NCBI GenBank assembly: GCA_022839045.1
Contig: JALHDI010000001.1
Span: 1-64,000, forward strand
Length of the DNA: 64,000 nt
Direction of reading: 5' to 3'
Origin: Sporomusaceae bacterium
Lineage (GTDB): Bacteria; Bacillota_C; Negativicutes; Sporomusales_B; UBA7701
Shown: positions 1 to 9,516 of the stretch, piece by piece
How positions within the stretch are numbered: position 1 is the first letter of the stretch
Layout of the letters: every line of letters starts with the position of its first letter
Made by a program: the position numbers and the translations under genes
The notes under the pieces: model-generated
What the model saw: the letters and a program-made list of their open reading frames with translations, nothing else
The model's database searches: none
What the model was told of the DNA's origin: nothing

Positions 1-1
1 A

Positions 2-361
2 TTCGGTTTCGCCAAAAAGCGCAAACCGCTGCTGGCCTTGATGTGGTCGCTGCTCACCCCTGGCCTTGGGCACGTCTATGTGCGCAAAATGGAGGAGGGG
101 GTCGTCATTCTGGTCATGAACATTATTGCTGCCTATATGGCGCACCTCAACGAAGCGCTCCAGTATTCGCTGACAGGCGACTTCGCCCGCGCCGGAGCGG
201 TTGTGGATTACGGCTGGCTGCTGTTTTTGCCGTCACTGTACTGTTACGCCGCCTACGCCTCGTACGCGGCGGTGGTGGAAGTGAACAAGTTCTACGACGC
301 CGAGCAGGCACGCTATCTCAAGCAGGAGTACATGAACCGGGAATTCACCATGCCGCTGTAA
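2..361 (+). CDS. Small membrane protein, 5' end outside the window
   Basis: The reading frame is open from base 2 with no start codon of its own, so the gene enters from the left edge; an internal TTG at 38 and ATG at 41 are probably just codons. The visible 119 residues begin with a basic stretch (AKKRKP), then a motif TPGLGHVYVRK followed by a hydrophobic helix (EEGVVILVMNIIAAYMA) and a second one (YGWLLFLPSLYCYAAYASYAAV). The tail is charged and ends at TAA. The TPGLGH-x-Y motif before a helix resembles the TM2-type small membrane proteins, but the family is not certain. It is followed 18 bases later by another membrane protein gene on the same strand, probably one transcript. No function can be assigned. 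Confidence 0.65.
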   Translation, partial: FGFAKKRKPLLALMWSLLTPGLGHVYVRKMEEGVVILVMNIIAAYMAHLNEALQYSLTGDFARAGAVVDYGWLLFLPSLYCYAAYASYAAVVEVNKFYDAEQARYLKQEYMNREFTMPL

Positions 362-379
362 CTTCCCCGGGAGGAACCG

Positions 380-853
380 ATGTATATCTTCGCCTCTTTC
401 GCGCACGGCCCCCATCTGGAAATAGCCATCGCCGACCTCACGCGAATCGGCCTGACGAAAAAGCACATCCTGGCGGTTCCCCTCCGCCGCACCACGCGAA
501 AACTGGCGGCGTTCGACAGGATTTACCGCGCCGACGGCTTCAGCGTCCTCGACGGGGCGGCGTTTGCCGGCGTTATCGGCATGATCGCGGGGGTGATCTA
601 CGGCTCGGTGCATTACTGGGGGCCGATAATCTGGGGACTGACGGGACTGGCGGTCGGGGGCGGGGCCGGGCTCGCAGCCGACTGGATGATGACGACGCGG
701 CGCATTCACACCGACCGGCAAAGCAATCCGATCCCGGTGCTGATGATGGTGCGCTGCGACGACCTGCAAGCCGAAGCCGTGGAGCAAATCCTCGAGCAGC
801 ATCAGGCGCTGGGGCTCGCCAGGTATAAAGAACAGCCGCTTCCGCCGGAATGA
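380..853 (+). CDS. Hypothetical membrane protein with glycine-rich helix pair
   Basis: A 157-residue protein preceded by a good ribosome binding site (GGGAGGA, 6 bases before the ATG). Residues 1-50 form a soluble, mixed alpha/beta N-terminus that begins MYIFASF. Residues about 58-76 and 80-99 are two adjacent hydrophobic glycine-rich segments (GMIAGVIYGSV; GLTGLAVGGGAGLAADW), as in glycine-zipper membrane proteins. The last 40 residues are soluble (PVLMMVRCDDLQAEAVEQIL) and look like an alpha/beta regulatory fold. This arrangement resembles the small DUF1269-like or general-stress membrane proteins, but I cannot name it. It follows the preceding membrane protein closely and ends just before a terminator, so the two probably form a short unit separate from trkA. 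Confidence 0.6.
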   Translation: MYIFASFAHGPHLEIAIADLTRIGLTKKHILAVPLRRTTRKLAAFDRIYRADGFSVLDGAAFAGVIGMIAGVIYGSVHYWGPIIWGLTGLAVGGGAGLAADWMMTTRRIHTDRQSNPIPVLMMVRCDDLQAEAVEQILEQHQALGLARYKEQPLPPE

Positions 854-864
854 AGCGCCGACAG

Positions 865-897
865 GAACTTCCCGCTCCGGCGGAGGTTCTTTTTTTC
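865..897 (+). terminator. Rho-independent terminator after the membrane protein gene
   Basis: GAACTTCC pairs with GGAGGTTC (one mismatch), followed directly by a run of seven T. It lies 11 bases after the stop of the preceding gene and separates it from trkA. Confidence 0.65.
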
Positions 898-1036
898 CCG
901 GCAACCGCCCGGCGTCAAGGGGCCTCCTGATGAAATACTGCGCCAATCTTACAGCATCTTCCTTCCCGCAGAAGGGTTTTGTCACAGCAGGTAGAATAAT
1001 ACAATGCTATTTTGTCTTTATTCACAGAGGTGGCTA

Positions 1037-2380
1037 ATGAAAATCGTAATCGTGGGCGCCGGCAAGGTCGGATATACATTGGCGCAAAAACTGACCCAGG
1101 AGGATCACGACGTCATCGTCATCGAGCAAGACGACGCGCGGCGGGCGATCGTCGAGCACCATCTCGACGTCATGACGATCGCCGGCAACGGCGCCAGCCC
1201 CAGGGTCCTGGCCGAAATCGGCCTCGATGACGTCGGCCTGATGATAGCCGTCACCGACAGCGACGAGGTCAATATGATCGCCTGCGTCGCCGCCAAACAG
1301 CACGGCGTGCCCAAGGTCATCGCCAGGGTGCGCAACACCGAGTACCTTGAGGAAGATTGCCGGGCGTTCGGCCGGACGCTGGGCATCGACCTGATCATCA
1401 ACCCTGAGATGGTTACCGCCTTGGAGATAAGCCAGATCCTCAAAACCCCCGCCGCCCTCGACGTCGAAGACTTCGCCGGCGGCAGGGTGCGTCTGCTCGA
1501 AGTCAAGGTCCGCCATCACTCGCCGTTCAGCGGCGTGCCGCTGCGCGACCTGCACCTGCCCGAAAACGTGCTCATCGCCGGGATACTGCGCAAGGACAGG
1601 ATGATCATCCCCATCGGCAGCGATGCCGTCGAAGACAACGACAACGTTTTCTTCCTCGGCGAAAAGGACGCCATCGGCCGCATTGAGCAAATGTTCGTCC
1701 AGAAGCGCTCGCGCGTCGAGCGCATCCTCATCGTCGGCGCCGGCCGCATCGGCCGCAACCTGGCGCTCATCATGGAAAACGGCGGCTATAAGGTAAAAGT
1801 GATCGAGAAGGACCGCCGCCGCTGCGAGGAACTCGCCAAAATCGCCGACGGAACGCTCGTCATCTGCGGCGACGGCACCGACGCCGACCTGCTCGCCGAG
1901 GAAAGCATCGGCGACTTCGATGCCGTAATTTGCCTGACCGACGACGACAAACTCAACCTGCTGGTCGCCCTCATGGCCAAAAACCTCGGCGCCCAGAAAA
2001 CCTTCGCCCGGGTCGGCCGGCCGGAGTTCATCCCCCTGATGGAGCAGGTGGGCGTTGACGTCGTCTTTTCGCCCCGTCTGGTGACGGCGGGGGCGATCCT
2101 CCGCCAGGTGAGGCGCGAAGAGATCGTGACCGTAACACTCCTTGAAGGTGCCAAGGCCGAAGCCATCGAAGTCGACCTGCGCGTCGGCAGCCGCATAATC
2201 GGCAAGCCGCTCAAAGACATCAGATTTCCCCGCCGGGTGCTGGTCGGCGCGGTCGTCAGGAACGGAGCCACCTTCATCCCCAACGGCCAAAGCGTGCTGG
2301 AGGCCGGCGACAGGATCGTCCTGTTCACCCTGCCTGACCACGCCGCGAAAATTCTCGATTTCGTAGAAAGCAAGGATTGA
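1037..2380 (+). CDS. trkA: Trk potassium uptake regulatory subunit TrkA
   Basis: Peripheral, NAD(H)-binding gating subunit of the Trk potassium transporter, on the cytoplasmic face. The 447 residues show the tandem RCK arrangement typical of full-length TrkA: a first Rossmann domain opening with VIVGAGKVG at residues 4-12, a first TrkA-C domain around 140-220, a second Rossmann motif ILIVGAGRIG near residue 230, and a second TrkA-C domain at the C-terminus. I chose the ATG at 1037 because MKIVIVGAGKVG is the usual N-terminus and AGAGGTGG precedes it at a proper distance; an upstream in-frame ATG at 1004 would add 11 unrelated residues. The gene is followed by trkH after 8 bases, so the two subunits are co-expressed. 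Confidence 0.95.
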   Translation: MKIVIVGAGKVGYTLAQKLTQEDHDVIVIEQDDARRAIVEHHLDVMTIAGNGASPRVLAEIGLDDVGLMIAVTDSDEVNMIACVAAKQHGVPKVIARVRNTEYLEEDCRAFGRTLGIDLIINPEMVTALEISQILKTPAALDVEDFAGGRVRLLEVKVRHHSPFSGVPLRDLHLPENVLIAGILRKDRMIIPIGSDAVEDNDNVFFLGEKDAIGRIEQMFVQKRSRVERILIVGAGRIGRNLALIMENGGYKVKVIEKDRRRCEELAKIADGTLVICGDGTDADLLAEESIGDFDAVICLTDDDKLNLLVALMAKNLGAQKTFARVGRPEFIPLMEQVGVDVVFSPRLVTAGAILRQVRREEIVTVTLLEGAKAEAIEVDLRVGSRIIGKPLKDIRFPRRVLVGAVVRNGATFIPNGQSVLEAGDRIVLFTLPDHAAKILDFVESKD

Positions 2381-2388
2381 GCGCCGCC

Positions 2389-3855
2389 ATGGGAACAAGA
2401 ACCGTCGCCCGCCTGTTGGGGAGACTGCTCGGCGCTTACGCGCTCTTCATGGCCGTACCCCTCTGCTATGCGCTAATAATCGGCGAGCCGATCTATACGA
2501 CCTTCATCTTGTCGTCCTGCGCCACCGCGGCCTTGGGGGCGCTGCTCTACTACCGCGGCGAAGAGCCGGGGCGCATTAGCGTCCGCGAGGGGTTCCTCGT
2601 CGTAACCGGCACCTGGCTGCTCGCCGGCGCGACCGGCGCCTTGCCCTACTGGCTCTCCGGCTGGGTGCCCACCTACCTCGACGCGGTGTTCGAAACCGTC
2701 TCAGGGCTTACCACCACCGGGGCAAGCGTCATCCCCGACGTCGAAAGCCTGCCCCGCAGCCTGCTGCTGTGGCGCAGCATGACCCAGTGGCTGGGAGGCA
2801 TGGGCATCATCGTGCTGTTCGTCGTCTTCCTGACCAACGTCGGCGCCGACGCCGTCAACCTCTTCCGGGCCGAATCGCCCGGGCCCACGGTCGACAGGGT
2901 GCTGCCCCGCATCCGGACGATGGCCCTCATCCTCTGGCGGCTGTACGTAATATTCACCGCCGCGGAAATCGCCCTCCTGCTGATCGCCGGCATGGACCTC
3001 TTCGACGCCGTCAACCACGCCTTCACCACCATGGCGACCGGCGGCTTTTCGACCAAAAACGCCAGCATCAAAGACTTCGACAGCCTCTATATCGAACTGA
3101 TAATCGCCTTTTTCATGTTCTCGGCGGGCGGCAACTTCGCCCTCTATTACCTGGCCTGGCAAAAAGGACTCCGGCGGCTCTTCCGGGACACCGAATTCAA
3201 AACATACCTGGGGATAATGGCCGCCGCCGTCCTGTCCATAACCGCCATCCTCCACGTCCATACGGACGCGGGGCTTACCGGCCTGCGCGACTCGCTGTTC
3301 ACAGTCGCGTCCCTCATGACAACCACGGGCTACGCGACCGCGGACTTCGACCAGTGGCCGTCGGCGGCGAAAATCATCCTGCTGATGCTAATGCTGCTCG
3401 GCGGTTGCGCCGGCTCGACCGCCGGCGGCATAAAAGTCGTCCGCCTGCTCATCCTGCTCAAGGACGCCGCCTGGTCGCTCCTGCACGCCGTTCACCCCAA
3501 ACTGGTATCCTCGCTCAAAATCGATAAAAAACCGGTCGATTCCGCGGTTCTCCACATGGTGCTACAATTCTTCTTCCTCTTCTTCCTGATCTATTTCGTT
3601 TCGGTCCTGCTCGTCGCCGCGACCGGGTTAACCCCCTTCGACGCCTTCGGCGCCGTCGCCGCCTCGCTTGGCAACATCGGTCCCGGCTTCGGCATCGTCG
3701 GACCGACAACCACCTACCAGTCGCTGGCCCCGTTCGCCAAAGCCGTGCTCGCCGCCGACATGCTGCTCGGCAGGCTGGAGCTGTTTACAGTCCTCGTCCT
3801 CTTCCACCCCGAGTTCTGGCAGCCGTATCTCCACAGGCGGAGAACGGCCGACTGA
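2389..3855 (+). CDS. trkH: Trk potassium uptake membrane subunit TrkH
   Basis: The 488-residue integral membrane subunit that carries potassium across the membrane with TrkA. The four pore loops of the TrkH/KtrB superfamily are visible: SGLTTTGAS near residue 110, FTTMATGGFST near 215, LMTTTGYATADFD near 310 and AASLGNIGPGFG near 425, separated by pairs of hydrophobic helices. The family-typical stretch LLGGCAGSTAGGIKV is near residue 335. The ATG at 2389 is chosen over a TTG at 2377 because the AGGA just upstream is correctly spaced only for the ATG. The gene ends before a strong bidirectional terminator that it shares with the convergent cbiO. Confidence 0.95.
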   Translation: MGTRTVARLLGRLLGAYALFMAVPLCYALIIGEPIYTTFILSSCATAALGALLYYRGEEPGRISVREGFLVVTGTWLLAGATGALPYWLSGWVPTYLDAVFETVSGLTTTGASVIPDVESLPRSLLLWRSMTQWLGGMGIIVLFVVFLTNVGADAVNLFRAESPGPTVDRVLPRIRTMALILWRLYVIFTAAEIALLLIAGMDLFDAVNHAFTTMATGGFSTKNASIKDFDSLYIELIIAFFMFSAGGNFALYYLAWQKGLRRLFRDTEFKTYLGIMAAAVLSITAILHVHTDAGLTGLRDSLFTVASLMTTTGYATADFDQWPSAAKIILLMLMLLGGCAGSTAGGIKVVRLLILLKDAAWSLLHAVHPKLVSSLKIDKKPVDSAVLHMVLQFFFLFFLIYFVSVLLVAATGLTPFDAFGAVAASLGNIGPGFGIVGPTTTYQSLAPFAKAVLAADMLLGRLELFTVLVLFHPEFWQPYLHRRRTAD

Positions 3856-3869
3856 GGCTGAAAGCGCAA

Positions 3870-3895
3870 AAACGCCGCTCCTCCGAGCGGCGTTT
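3870..3895. terminator. Bidirectional terminator between trkH and cbiO
   Basis: An 11-bp perfect stem (AAACGCCGCTC / GAGCGGCGTTT) with a CTCC loop. It has A-rich sequence on the left and T residues at the end of the right arm, and sits between two convergent genes, so it can serve both. Confidence 0.85.
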
Positions 3896-3896
3896 C

Positions 3897-4745
3897 CTAT
3901 TGATCGTCTTTCTTCCGGCCGCCGAGGAGGGCGGTCAGCTCCGCAACGGTGCGGGGGGCGGCGCCGGCCGGGAGGATGCTTCGCTCGCCCAAGTCGGCGG
4001 CGAGTTCGGCGAGGACGGGCCGGGCGAAGCCCAGCGCCGCGTGATCGGGCCGGGCAAGGATATCGGCCGGGGAACCGCCAGCTATCGTCCTGCCGGCGGC
4101 GAGCACGTAAACCATATCGGCCCAATTCCACGCCCAGTCGATATCATGAGTGGCGACGAGCAGCGTCTTGCCGGCGGAATGCAGCATGGCGAGGGTCTCC
4201 TTAAGGCTGGTCAGCCCGGGATAATCGAGGCCGGCGGTCGGCTCATCCATCACCAGCGCGTCCGGGTCCATGGCGAGAACGCCGGCGATCGCGACCCGTT
4301 TCTTCTGGCCCTGGCTGAGGAAATGGACGGGTGCCGCCTTATGGCCCGACATGCCGACCGCCTCGAGGGCCGCCTCGGCCCGCCGCGCCGCTTCGCCTGC
4401 CGTCAGGCTCATGTTCATCGGCCCGAAAATCACGTCGTCGAGGACATTGCCGGCGAACAGCTGGTTATCGGGATCCTGGAAGACAAGGCCGATCTTCTGG
4501 CGCAGCACGGCCAGAAAATCGCGGCTGTAGCGGTAGGGCTGCCCCAGATAACTGAGCTGGCCGGCGAGAGGCCGCAGGATGGCGTTGATGTGGAGGAAAA
4601 GGGTCGACTTGCCGGCGCCGTTCGGGCCGACCAGGGCCACCCGGCTGCCGGCCGGGATGGCGAGCGTGGCGCCGTCCAGGGCCAAATTGCCCGGGCGGTA
4701 GCGGAAAGTGACGTTGTCGGCGGCGACGAGGGGAGTAGCGGTCAT
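3897..4745 (-). CDS. cbiO: ECF cobalt transporter ATPase CbiO
   Basis: ATP-binding subunit of the energy-coupling factor cobalt importer, on the cytoplasmic side of the membrane. The 282 residues contain Walker A (GPNGAGKST, near 40), the Q-loop (GLVFQDPDNQLF), the ABC signature (LSQGQKKRVAIAG), Walker B (DALVMDEPTAGLD) and the switch histidine (VATHDIDWAW). FQDPDNQLF is typical of ECF ATPases. A single ATPase here would work as a homodimer. It is the last gene of the cbiMNQO cluster; the gap to cbiQ is 15 bases. The cluster is under a cobalamin riboswitch, which fits cobalt supply for B12 synthesis. Confidence 0.93.
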   Translation of the reverse strand: MTATPLVAADNVTFRYRPGNLALDGATLAIPAGSRVALVGPNGAGKSTLFLHINAILRPLAGQLSYLGQPYRYSRDFLAVLRQKIGLVFQDPDNQLFAGNVLDDVIFGPMNMSLTAGEAARRAEAALEAVGMSGHKAAPVHFLSQGQKKRVAIAGVLAMDPDALVMDEPTAGLDYPGLTSLKETLAMLHSAGKTLLVATHDIDWAWNWADMVYVLAAGRTIAGGSPADILARPDHAALGFARPVLAELAADLGERSILPAGAAPRTVAELTALLGGRKKDDQ

Positions 4746-4760
4746 ATAGTCCTCCGGTAT

Positions 4761-5522
4761 TTACATTACCCCCGCCGCCGCCAAAGCGGCCAGGAGCGAT
4801 GCGATCACGGCCAGCCTCGCGGGGCTGGCCGTCTGGGGCGGGTAGCAGTGGGTCAGCCGGCCCTGGTAATTGCGGGCCGCCAGCGCGTTGCCAAGATCGT
4901 TCGCCGTCAGGAAAGCCTTGCGACCGACATTGGCGGCCAGCAGCGCCAGCGAGTTCAGCGACCGCCGCGGGCCGGCGTAGCCCAGCCGCGACTGCTGCGC
5001 GGTGTATATCTGTCCCGCGGCCGCCAGGAAAACGAAAATGAACCGGTAAGTGAGCAGCGCGATCTCGCTCACCGGCCTCAGCCCGGGAAAGCGGGCGAAC
5101 CACGCGGCCATGTACGCCGCCGGCGTGGTCGTCGCCAGCATCAGCAGGCAGGACACCGCCGCCGCGCTGCGCAGCAGCAGTTCGCCCGCCGCGGCCAGCC
5201 CGGACGCGGTGACGCCGAAGTAAAAGCCCCCCGCCTCTACCGAAGCGAGGGCGGCGAACGGGGCGGCGGCGAAGCTCACCGCCACGCCGGCCAGGCCTGC
5301 GGCCAGAAAAGCGCCGGGCGCCAGCCACAGCCGTAGGACATACCCCGCCGGGATGCGGGCCAGCGCCATCACGGCGTGCATCGCCACAACAACCGCGACG
5401 AGGACGGCGGGGCGAGGCAGCGCCACGGCCAGCACCAGGGAGCCGCCGCCGAGCAGGAGCTTTTCGCCGATGCTGACCTTATTCAAGGCGTTATTATAAG
5501 CGAGATAATCGAGATAGAGCAT
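4761..5522 (-). CDS. cbiQ: ECF cobalt transporter transmembrane coupling subunit CbiQ
   Basis: The 253-residue T-component that couples CbiO to the CbiMN substrate-binding part. It begins MLYLDYLAYNNALNKVSIGEK, a typical CbiQ opening, followed by four to five hydrophobic helices and the coupling region with AARNYQGRL near the end, where CbiQ proteins carry the ARG-type coupling motif contacting CbiO. The reading frame stays open upstream to 5759, but that stretch overlaps cbiN and is arginine- and serine-rich frame noise; the ATG at 5522 lies right at the cbiN stop (translational coupling). Confidence 0.9.
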   Translation of the reverse strand: MLYLDYLAYNNALNKVSIGEKLLLGGGSLVLAVALPRPAVLVAVVVAMHAVMALARIPAGYVLRLWLAPGAFLAAGLAGVAVSFAAAPFAALASVEAGGFYFGVTASGLAAAGELLLRSAAAVSCLLMLATTTPAAYMAAWFARFPGLRPVSEIALLTYRFIFVFLAAAGQIYTAQQSRLGYAGPRRSLNSLALLAANVGRKAFLTANDLGNALAARNYQGRLTHCYPPQTASPARLAVIASLLAALAAAGVM

Positions 5523-5523
5523 G

Positions 5524-5790
5524 TCAGCCCACCGTACGGCGGCGGAGGCGGTATACGAAATAGCCGACAAAGCCGACGCCGATAGCGGCCTGCAGCGCGA
5601 ACAACCAGGGCTCGGCCTCCTCCGAAGGCTCCCACGGCGCGGCGGCCCACGGCTTATAATCGGGCTTGAGCTGGCCGATTGCGGCCGTTGCCTGGTCGTC
5701 GGTGCCGGCGAAATCGCCGCTGATGACGACCGGCGCCAGCACGACGGCCGCCGCGACAATTATGTATAACAATACGCGCCCGGTTTTCAT
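5524..5790 (-). CDS. cbiN: Cobalt transporter accessory subunit CbiN
   Basis: An 88-residue protein with two membrane segments (residues 6-24 and about 62-80) separated by an extracytoplasmic loop, the standard CbiN layout. The loop carries GDFAGTDDQA, close to the conserved F-x-G-(A/S)-D-x-x-A pattern of the family. CbiN associates with CbiM and is needed for cobalt uptake. The gene lies between cbiM (43-base gap) and cbiQ, whose ATG directly follows its stop. The short length matches the family. Confidence 0.9.
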   Translation of the reverse strand: MKTGRVLLYIIVAAAVVLAPVVISGDFAGTDDQATAAIGQLKPDYKPWAAAPWEPSEEAEPWLFALQAAIGVGFVGYFVYRLRRRTVG

Positions 5791-5833
5791 AAAACACGCC
5801 TCTTTTCAAAAGCCGCATTCGTCCGCGGCAACA

Positions 5834-6574
5834 TTAACGACCCACGGAACCGCTTTCCTTCCACCACAAGGGGATTATCCCCTGCTCGCCGTACCGCAGC
5901 AGAGCGTTGTAAACCACCACACTGATGAGCCCCTCGCAGACGGCCAGCGGCAGCTGGGTAAAGGCAAAAATGCCGAGGAACTTGCCGTAAGCGGCCACGA
6001 AGCCGCCCACGGGATCGGGGAAGGCGAGCGCCAACTGGCCGGCGGTCACCGCGTAGGTCAGCCAGTCGCCGAGCAGAGCGGCCGTGAACACCGCCAACTT
6101 CTCCGGGCAGCCCAAGGCGAGCGCCAGGCGGAAGGCCCCCCAGGCGGCGAAAGACCCGGCGATCCCCATGGCGAAAGTGTTCGCGCCCCAGGTCGTCAGG
6201 CCGCCGTGAGCGAGCAGCAGCGCCTGGAACAGCAGCACGATGCCGCTCAGCACGCTCGACACCGCCGGGCCGAACATAATCGCGCTCAGGCCCACGCCGG
6301 TCGGGTGCGAGCTCGAGCCGGCGACCGACGGTATCTTCAAGGCCGACAGGACGAAAATGAACGCCGCCGCCAGGCCGAGGAGCATCTTCCGTTCCGGGTA
6401 AAGGGTAAGCACCTGATTGATCTTGCGGATGCCGAACAGCACGAACGGCGCAACCGCCAGCAACCAGCCGAGAGCGTATTCCTTCGGCAGGAAGCCCTCC
6501 ATGATGTGCATCGCCGCTGCGGTCGCCGGCGTCGCCGCCAGCAGCGCGCCGACGGCCAAAACCTTCATACCCAT
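5834..6574 (-). CDS. cbiM: ECF cobalt transporter substrate-capture subunit CbiM
   Basis: The 246-residue S-component that captures cobalt. After cleavage of a signal-like segment (LAVGALLAATPATAAA) the mature N-terminus would be MHIMEGFLP, the invariant metal-binding start of CbiM/NikM, where the amino group and a histidine bind the ion. Other family marks are SSSHPTGVG near residue 88 and several hydrophobic helices. The start is placed at the ATG at 6574 because GAGGG lies 9 bases before it; a TTG at 6580 and an ATG at 6568 are alternatives. It is the first gene of cbiMNQO, immediately behind the riboswitch-controlled terminator, so the whole importer should be repressed by cobalamin. Confidence 0.93.
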   Translation of the reverse strand: MGMKVLAVGALLAATPATAAAMHIMEGFLPKEYALGWLLAVAPFVLFGIRKINQVLTLYPERKMLLGLAAAFIFVLSALKIPSVAGSSSHPTGVGLSAIMFGPAVSSVLSGIVLLFQALLLAHGGLTTWGANTFAMGIAGSFAAWGAFRLALALGCPEKLAVFTAALLGDWLTYAVTAGQLALAFPDPVGGFVAAYGKFLGIFAFTQLPLAVCEGLISVVVYNALLRYGEQGIIPLWWKESGSVGR

Positions 6575-6599
6575 AGCCAATAGCCCTCTTTCCCGATAA

Positions 6600-6634
6600 A
6601 AAAATCCCTACCCCCGTCGGGAAGTAGAGATTTT
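6600..6634 (-). terminator. Riboswitch-controlled intrinsic terminator
   Basis: On the minus strand AAATCTCTAC pairs with GTAGGGATTT and is followed by a T run, between the cobalamin riboswitch and cbiM. This is the expected expression platform: ligand binding should favour this hairpin and stop transcription before cbiM. Confidence 0.8.
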
Positions 6635-6682
6635 GCCTGCAAGCCGTCAAAATCCCCTCCCCATCGCTCGTGGGTCAAAGCG

Positions 6683-6860
6683 GTGATTGTCGGAAAGGCA
6701 GTTCTTCTGACTCAGGATCATCGCGCAGCCTGCGCCTTCCCAGGACGATCGGCCGTCCCAGTGGCGAAACTTGCAGGCTGGCTCCCCATTACAGCGGCGG
6801 GACCGTGTTGGCATTTCACCAAGCTTCCCTATTAAGCCGTAAGGCACCTTTCCCGTTATA
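6683..6860 (-). ncRNA. Cobalamin (B12) riboswitch
   Basis: Read on the minus strand, the segment shows the conserved blocks of the cobalamin aptamer in order: GGTGCC near the 5' end, AATAGGGAAGCTTGGTGAAA, TGCCAACACGGTCCCGCCGC with TGTAA, then GCCACTGGG, GGGAAGGCGC, GATGATCCTGAGTCAGAAGA and a closing CTGCC. It lies directly upstream of the cbiMNQO genes, the usual location for B12 control of cobalt uptake. Confidence 0.95.
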
Positions 6861-6906
6861 TGCAATTTTTATTCCCTTAAAATTGTATTTTATGCCGGCG
6901 TCGCTG

Positions 6907-8099
<1,193 letters not shown>

Positions 8100-8330
8100 A
8101 TCAGGTTCCTCCTTAGTGGTCTGCCCGTTATTGTATGCGGCCCGCGACCGCACTATACACGTCCGGGGGACAATTCGGCCTCCATGGCAAAATCAGCCAA
8201 ATGTCTACTACTTAATTGTACCCGCGACCGCCTGGCCAGTCAAGCGCCGGGCGTCGCGGCCCCTCCGCCGCCCCGCTCGCGGAGGATTTTTCCGGAACGG
8301 AAGCGAATTTAACCAGCGAGGTGATATGCG

Positions 8331-9002
8331 GTGTCCACGACTTTCTCCAGTCACGCCGAGCTCGAACAGGCCCTGTTGGCGTGCGACAGGTGCCCCCTCC
8401 GCCGCGACGCCGTCGGCCCGACCTCCTACAACGGCGCCGTCGACGCGCCCCTGGCCGTCGTCGGCGAGGGGCCGGGCGGCGTGGAGGACGAATACGGTGT
8501 CCCGCTGGTGGGCCCGTCCGGCCAGCTCTTGGACAAGGCGCTCGGCAGCGTGGGGGTTACCCGCGACAAAATCTACGTAACTAACATAATAAAATGTCGT
8601 CCCAAAGGCAACCGCACCCCCACCGTCGAAGAAGGCCGCGTCTGCGCCCTCAACTGGCTCGACGAAGAACTCGGCTTCGTCAACCCCAAAGTCATCGTCG
8701 CCCTCGGCAGCGTCGCCCTAAAATACCTCATGGGTCCCGACGCTCGCATCACCCGCGACCGCGGCCGCTGGTTCGACACCAAATACGGCATCCCCGCCAT
8801 CGCCACCTACCACCCCGCCTACCTCCTGCGGCTCACCGGCCAGGACCAGGTGAAAGCCAAGTGGGAAGTCTTCTACGATCTGAAAGCGGCGGTAGAGAAA
8901 TGCCGCGAGTTGGCACCGGATTATGAATTGGCGTCGCCCGAAAAACCTGATCTTCTGGCGATGTACGAAAGCAGGCGCCAAGAGCGGCGAAAAAGCCGAT
9001 AA
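8331..9002 (+). CDS. Family 4 uracil-DNA glycosylase, iron-sulfur type
   Basis: Removes uracil from DNA as the first step of base excision repair. The 223 residues carry the family 4 marks: the four cluster cysteines C18, C21, C89 and C105 (LLACDRC, IIKCRPKGNR, RVCALNW), the water-activating motif GEGPGG at 45-50, and the DNA-interacting HPAYLLR near residue 168. The start is the GTG at 8331, behind an AGCGAGGTG ribosome site. The 25-residue tail after KWEVFYDLKAAVEKC is charged and probably disordered. Fragments of closely related udg genes occur at 15.58, 33.25 and 53.33 kb, all starting at the codons for TNIIKC (about residue 84) of this protein. Confidence 0.93.
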   Translation: MSTTFSSHAELEQALLACDRCPLRRDAVGPTSYNGAVDAPLAVVGEGPGGVEDEYGVPLVGPSGQLLDKALGSVGVTRDKIYVTNIIKCRPKGNRTPTVEEGRVCALNWLDEELGFVNPKVIVALGSVALKYLMGPDARITRDRGRWFDTKYGIPAIATYHPAYLLRLTGQDQVKAKWEVFYDLKAAVEKCRELAPDYELASPEKPDLLAMYESRRQERRKSR

Positions 9003-9065
9003 GTGGCCTACCCCCGCAAACTGTACCACACCCATCAGACTGTATGATATCGCCAAGCAGAAAAA

Positions 9066-9102
9066 GAAGCATAAGTTTGCCAGAACGGCAATCTTATGCT
9101 TC
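9066..9102 (+). terminator. Terminator downstream of udg
   Basis: GAAGCATAAG pairs with CTTATGCTTC, with an inner TGCC/GGCA stem; the A-rich side lies on the left. It begins 63 bases after the udg stop. There is no long T run, so efficiency is uncertain. Confidence 0.6.
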
Positions 9103-9516
9103 AAGTAATATTTGTTGTAAAAATAGGTGGATTTGGCTGGGGAGGCGCCCTAAGCACCTGTAAGACCAAAACTATCTTACGATACAATCGATACAATGTA
9201 GCTATACTCGAATACCGGCATCCGGCTGACGACTGCCTCAACTGTTTCTCGGCAATAGATCCTCAGTAACATTAGGAGGGAGAATTAGGCACAACGATCC
9301 TATACCGATATCCATCCCACAGCCTTCTCTATATCCGATTCGGGATAAGTAAAACCTGTACGCCACAGTCGACGACCAGAGAAACATTCCTGCCTCTTCA
9401 ATAAAGACGTGAAAGAGAGTATCCTTGACCGCCGCAAACCTACGATTTTTAACCACCACTTTCCTACATTTTATCGTCGGCGCTGATACTACTGGCAACC
9501 AAGCAAGCTGCTTAAA
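9103..9516. other. 414-base intergenic stretch with no convincing gene
   Basis: AT-richer than its surroundings. A 57-residue plus-strand frame (9096-9269) starts inside the preceding terminator, and an 86-residue minus-strand frame (9498-9238) starts with TTG and lacks a ribosome site. Neither shows a recognisable motif, so neither is called. It lies between convergent genes and may contain decayed sequence. Confidence 0.5.

Noticed and set aside
8100..8330. T-box leader before serS
   Set aside because: No T-box sequence (AGGGTGG-type) or specifier-stem layout was found upstream of the start.
9096..9269. 57-residue plus-strand frame with a cysteine pair
   Set aside because: Its ATG lies in the arm of the udg terminator and there is no ribosome site; no family is recognisable.
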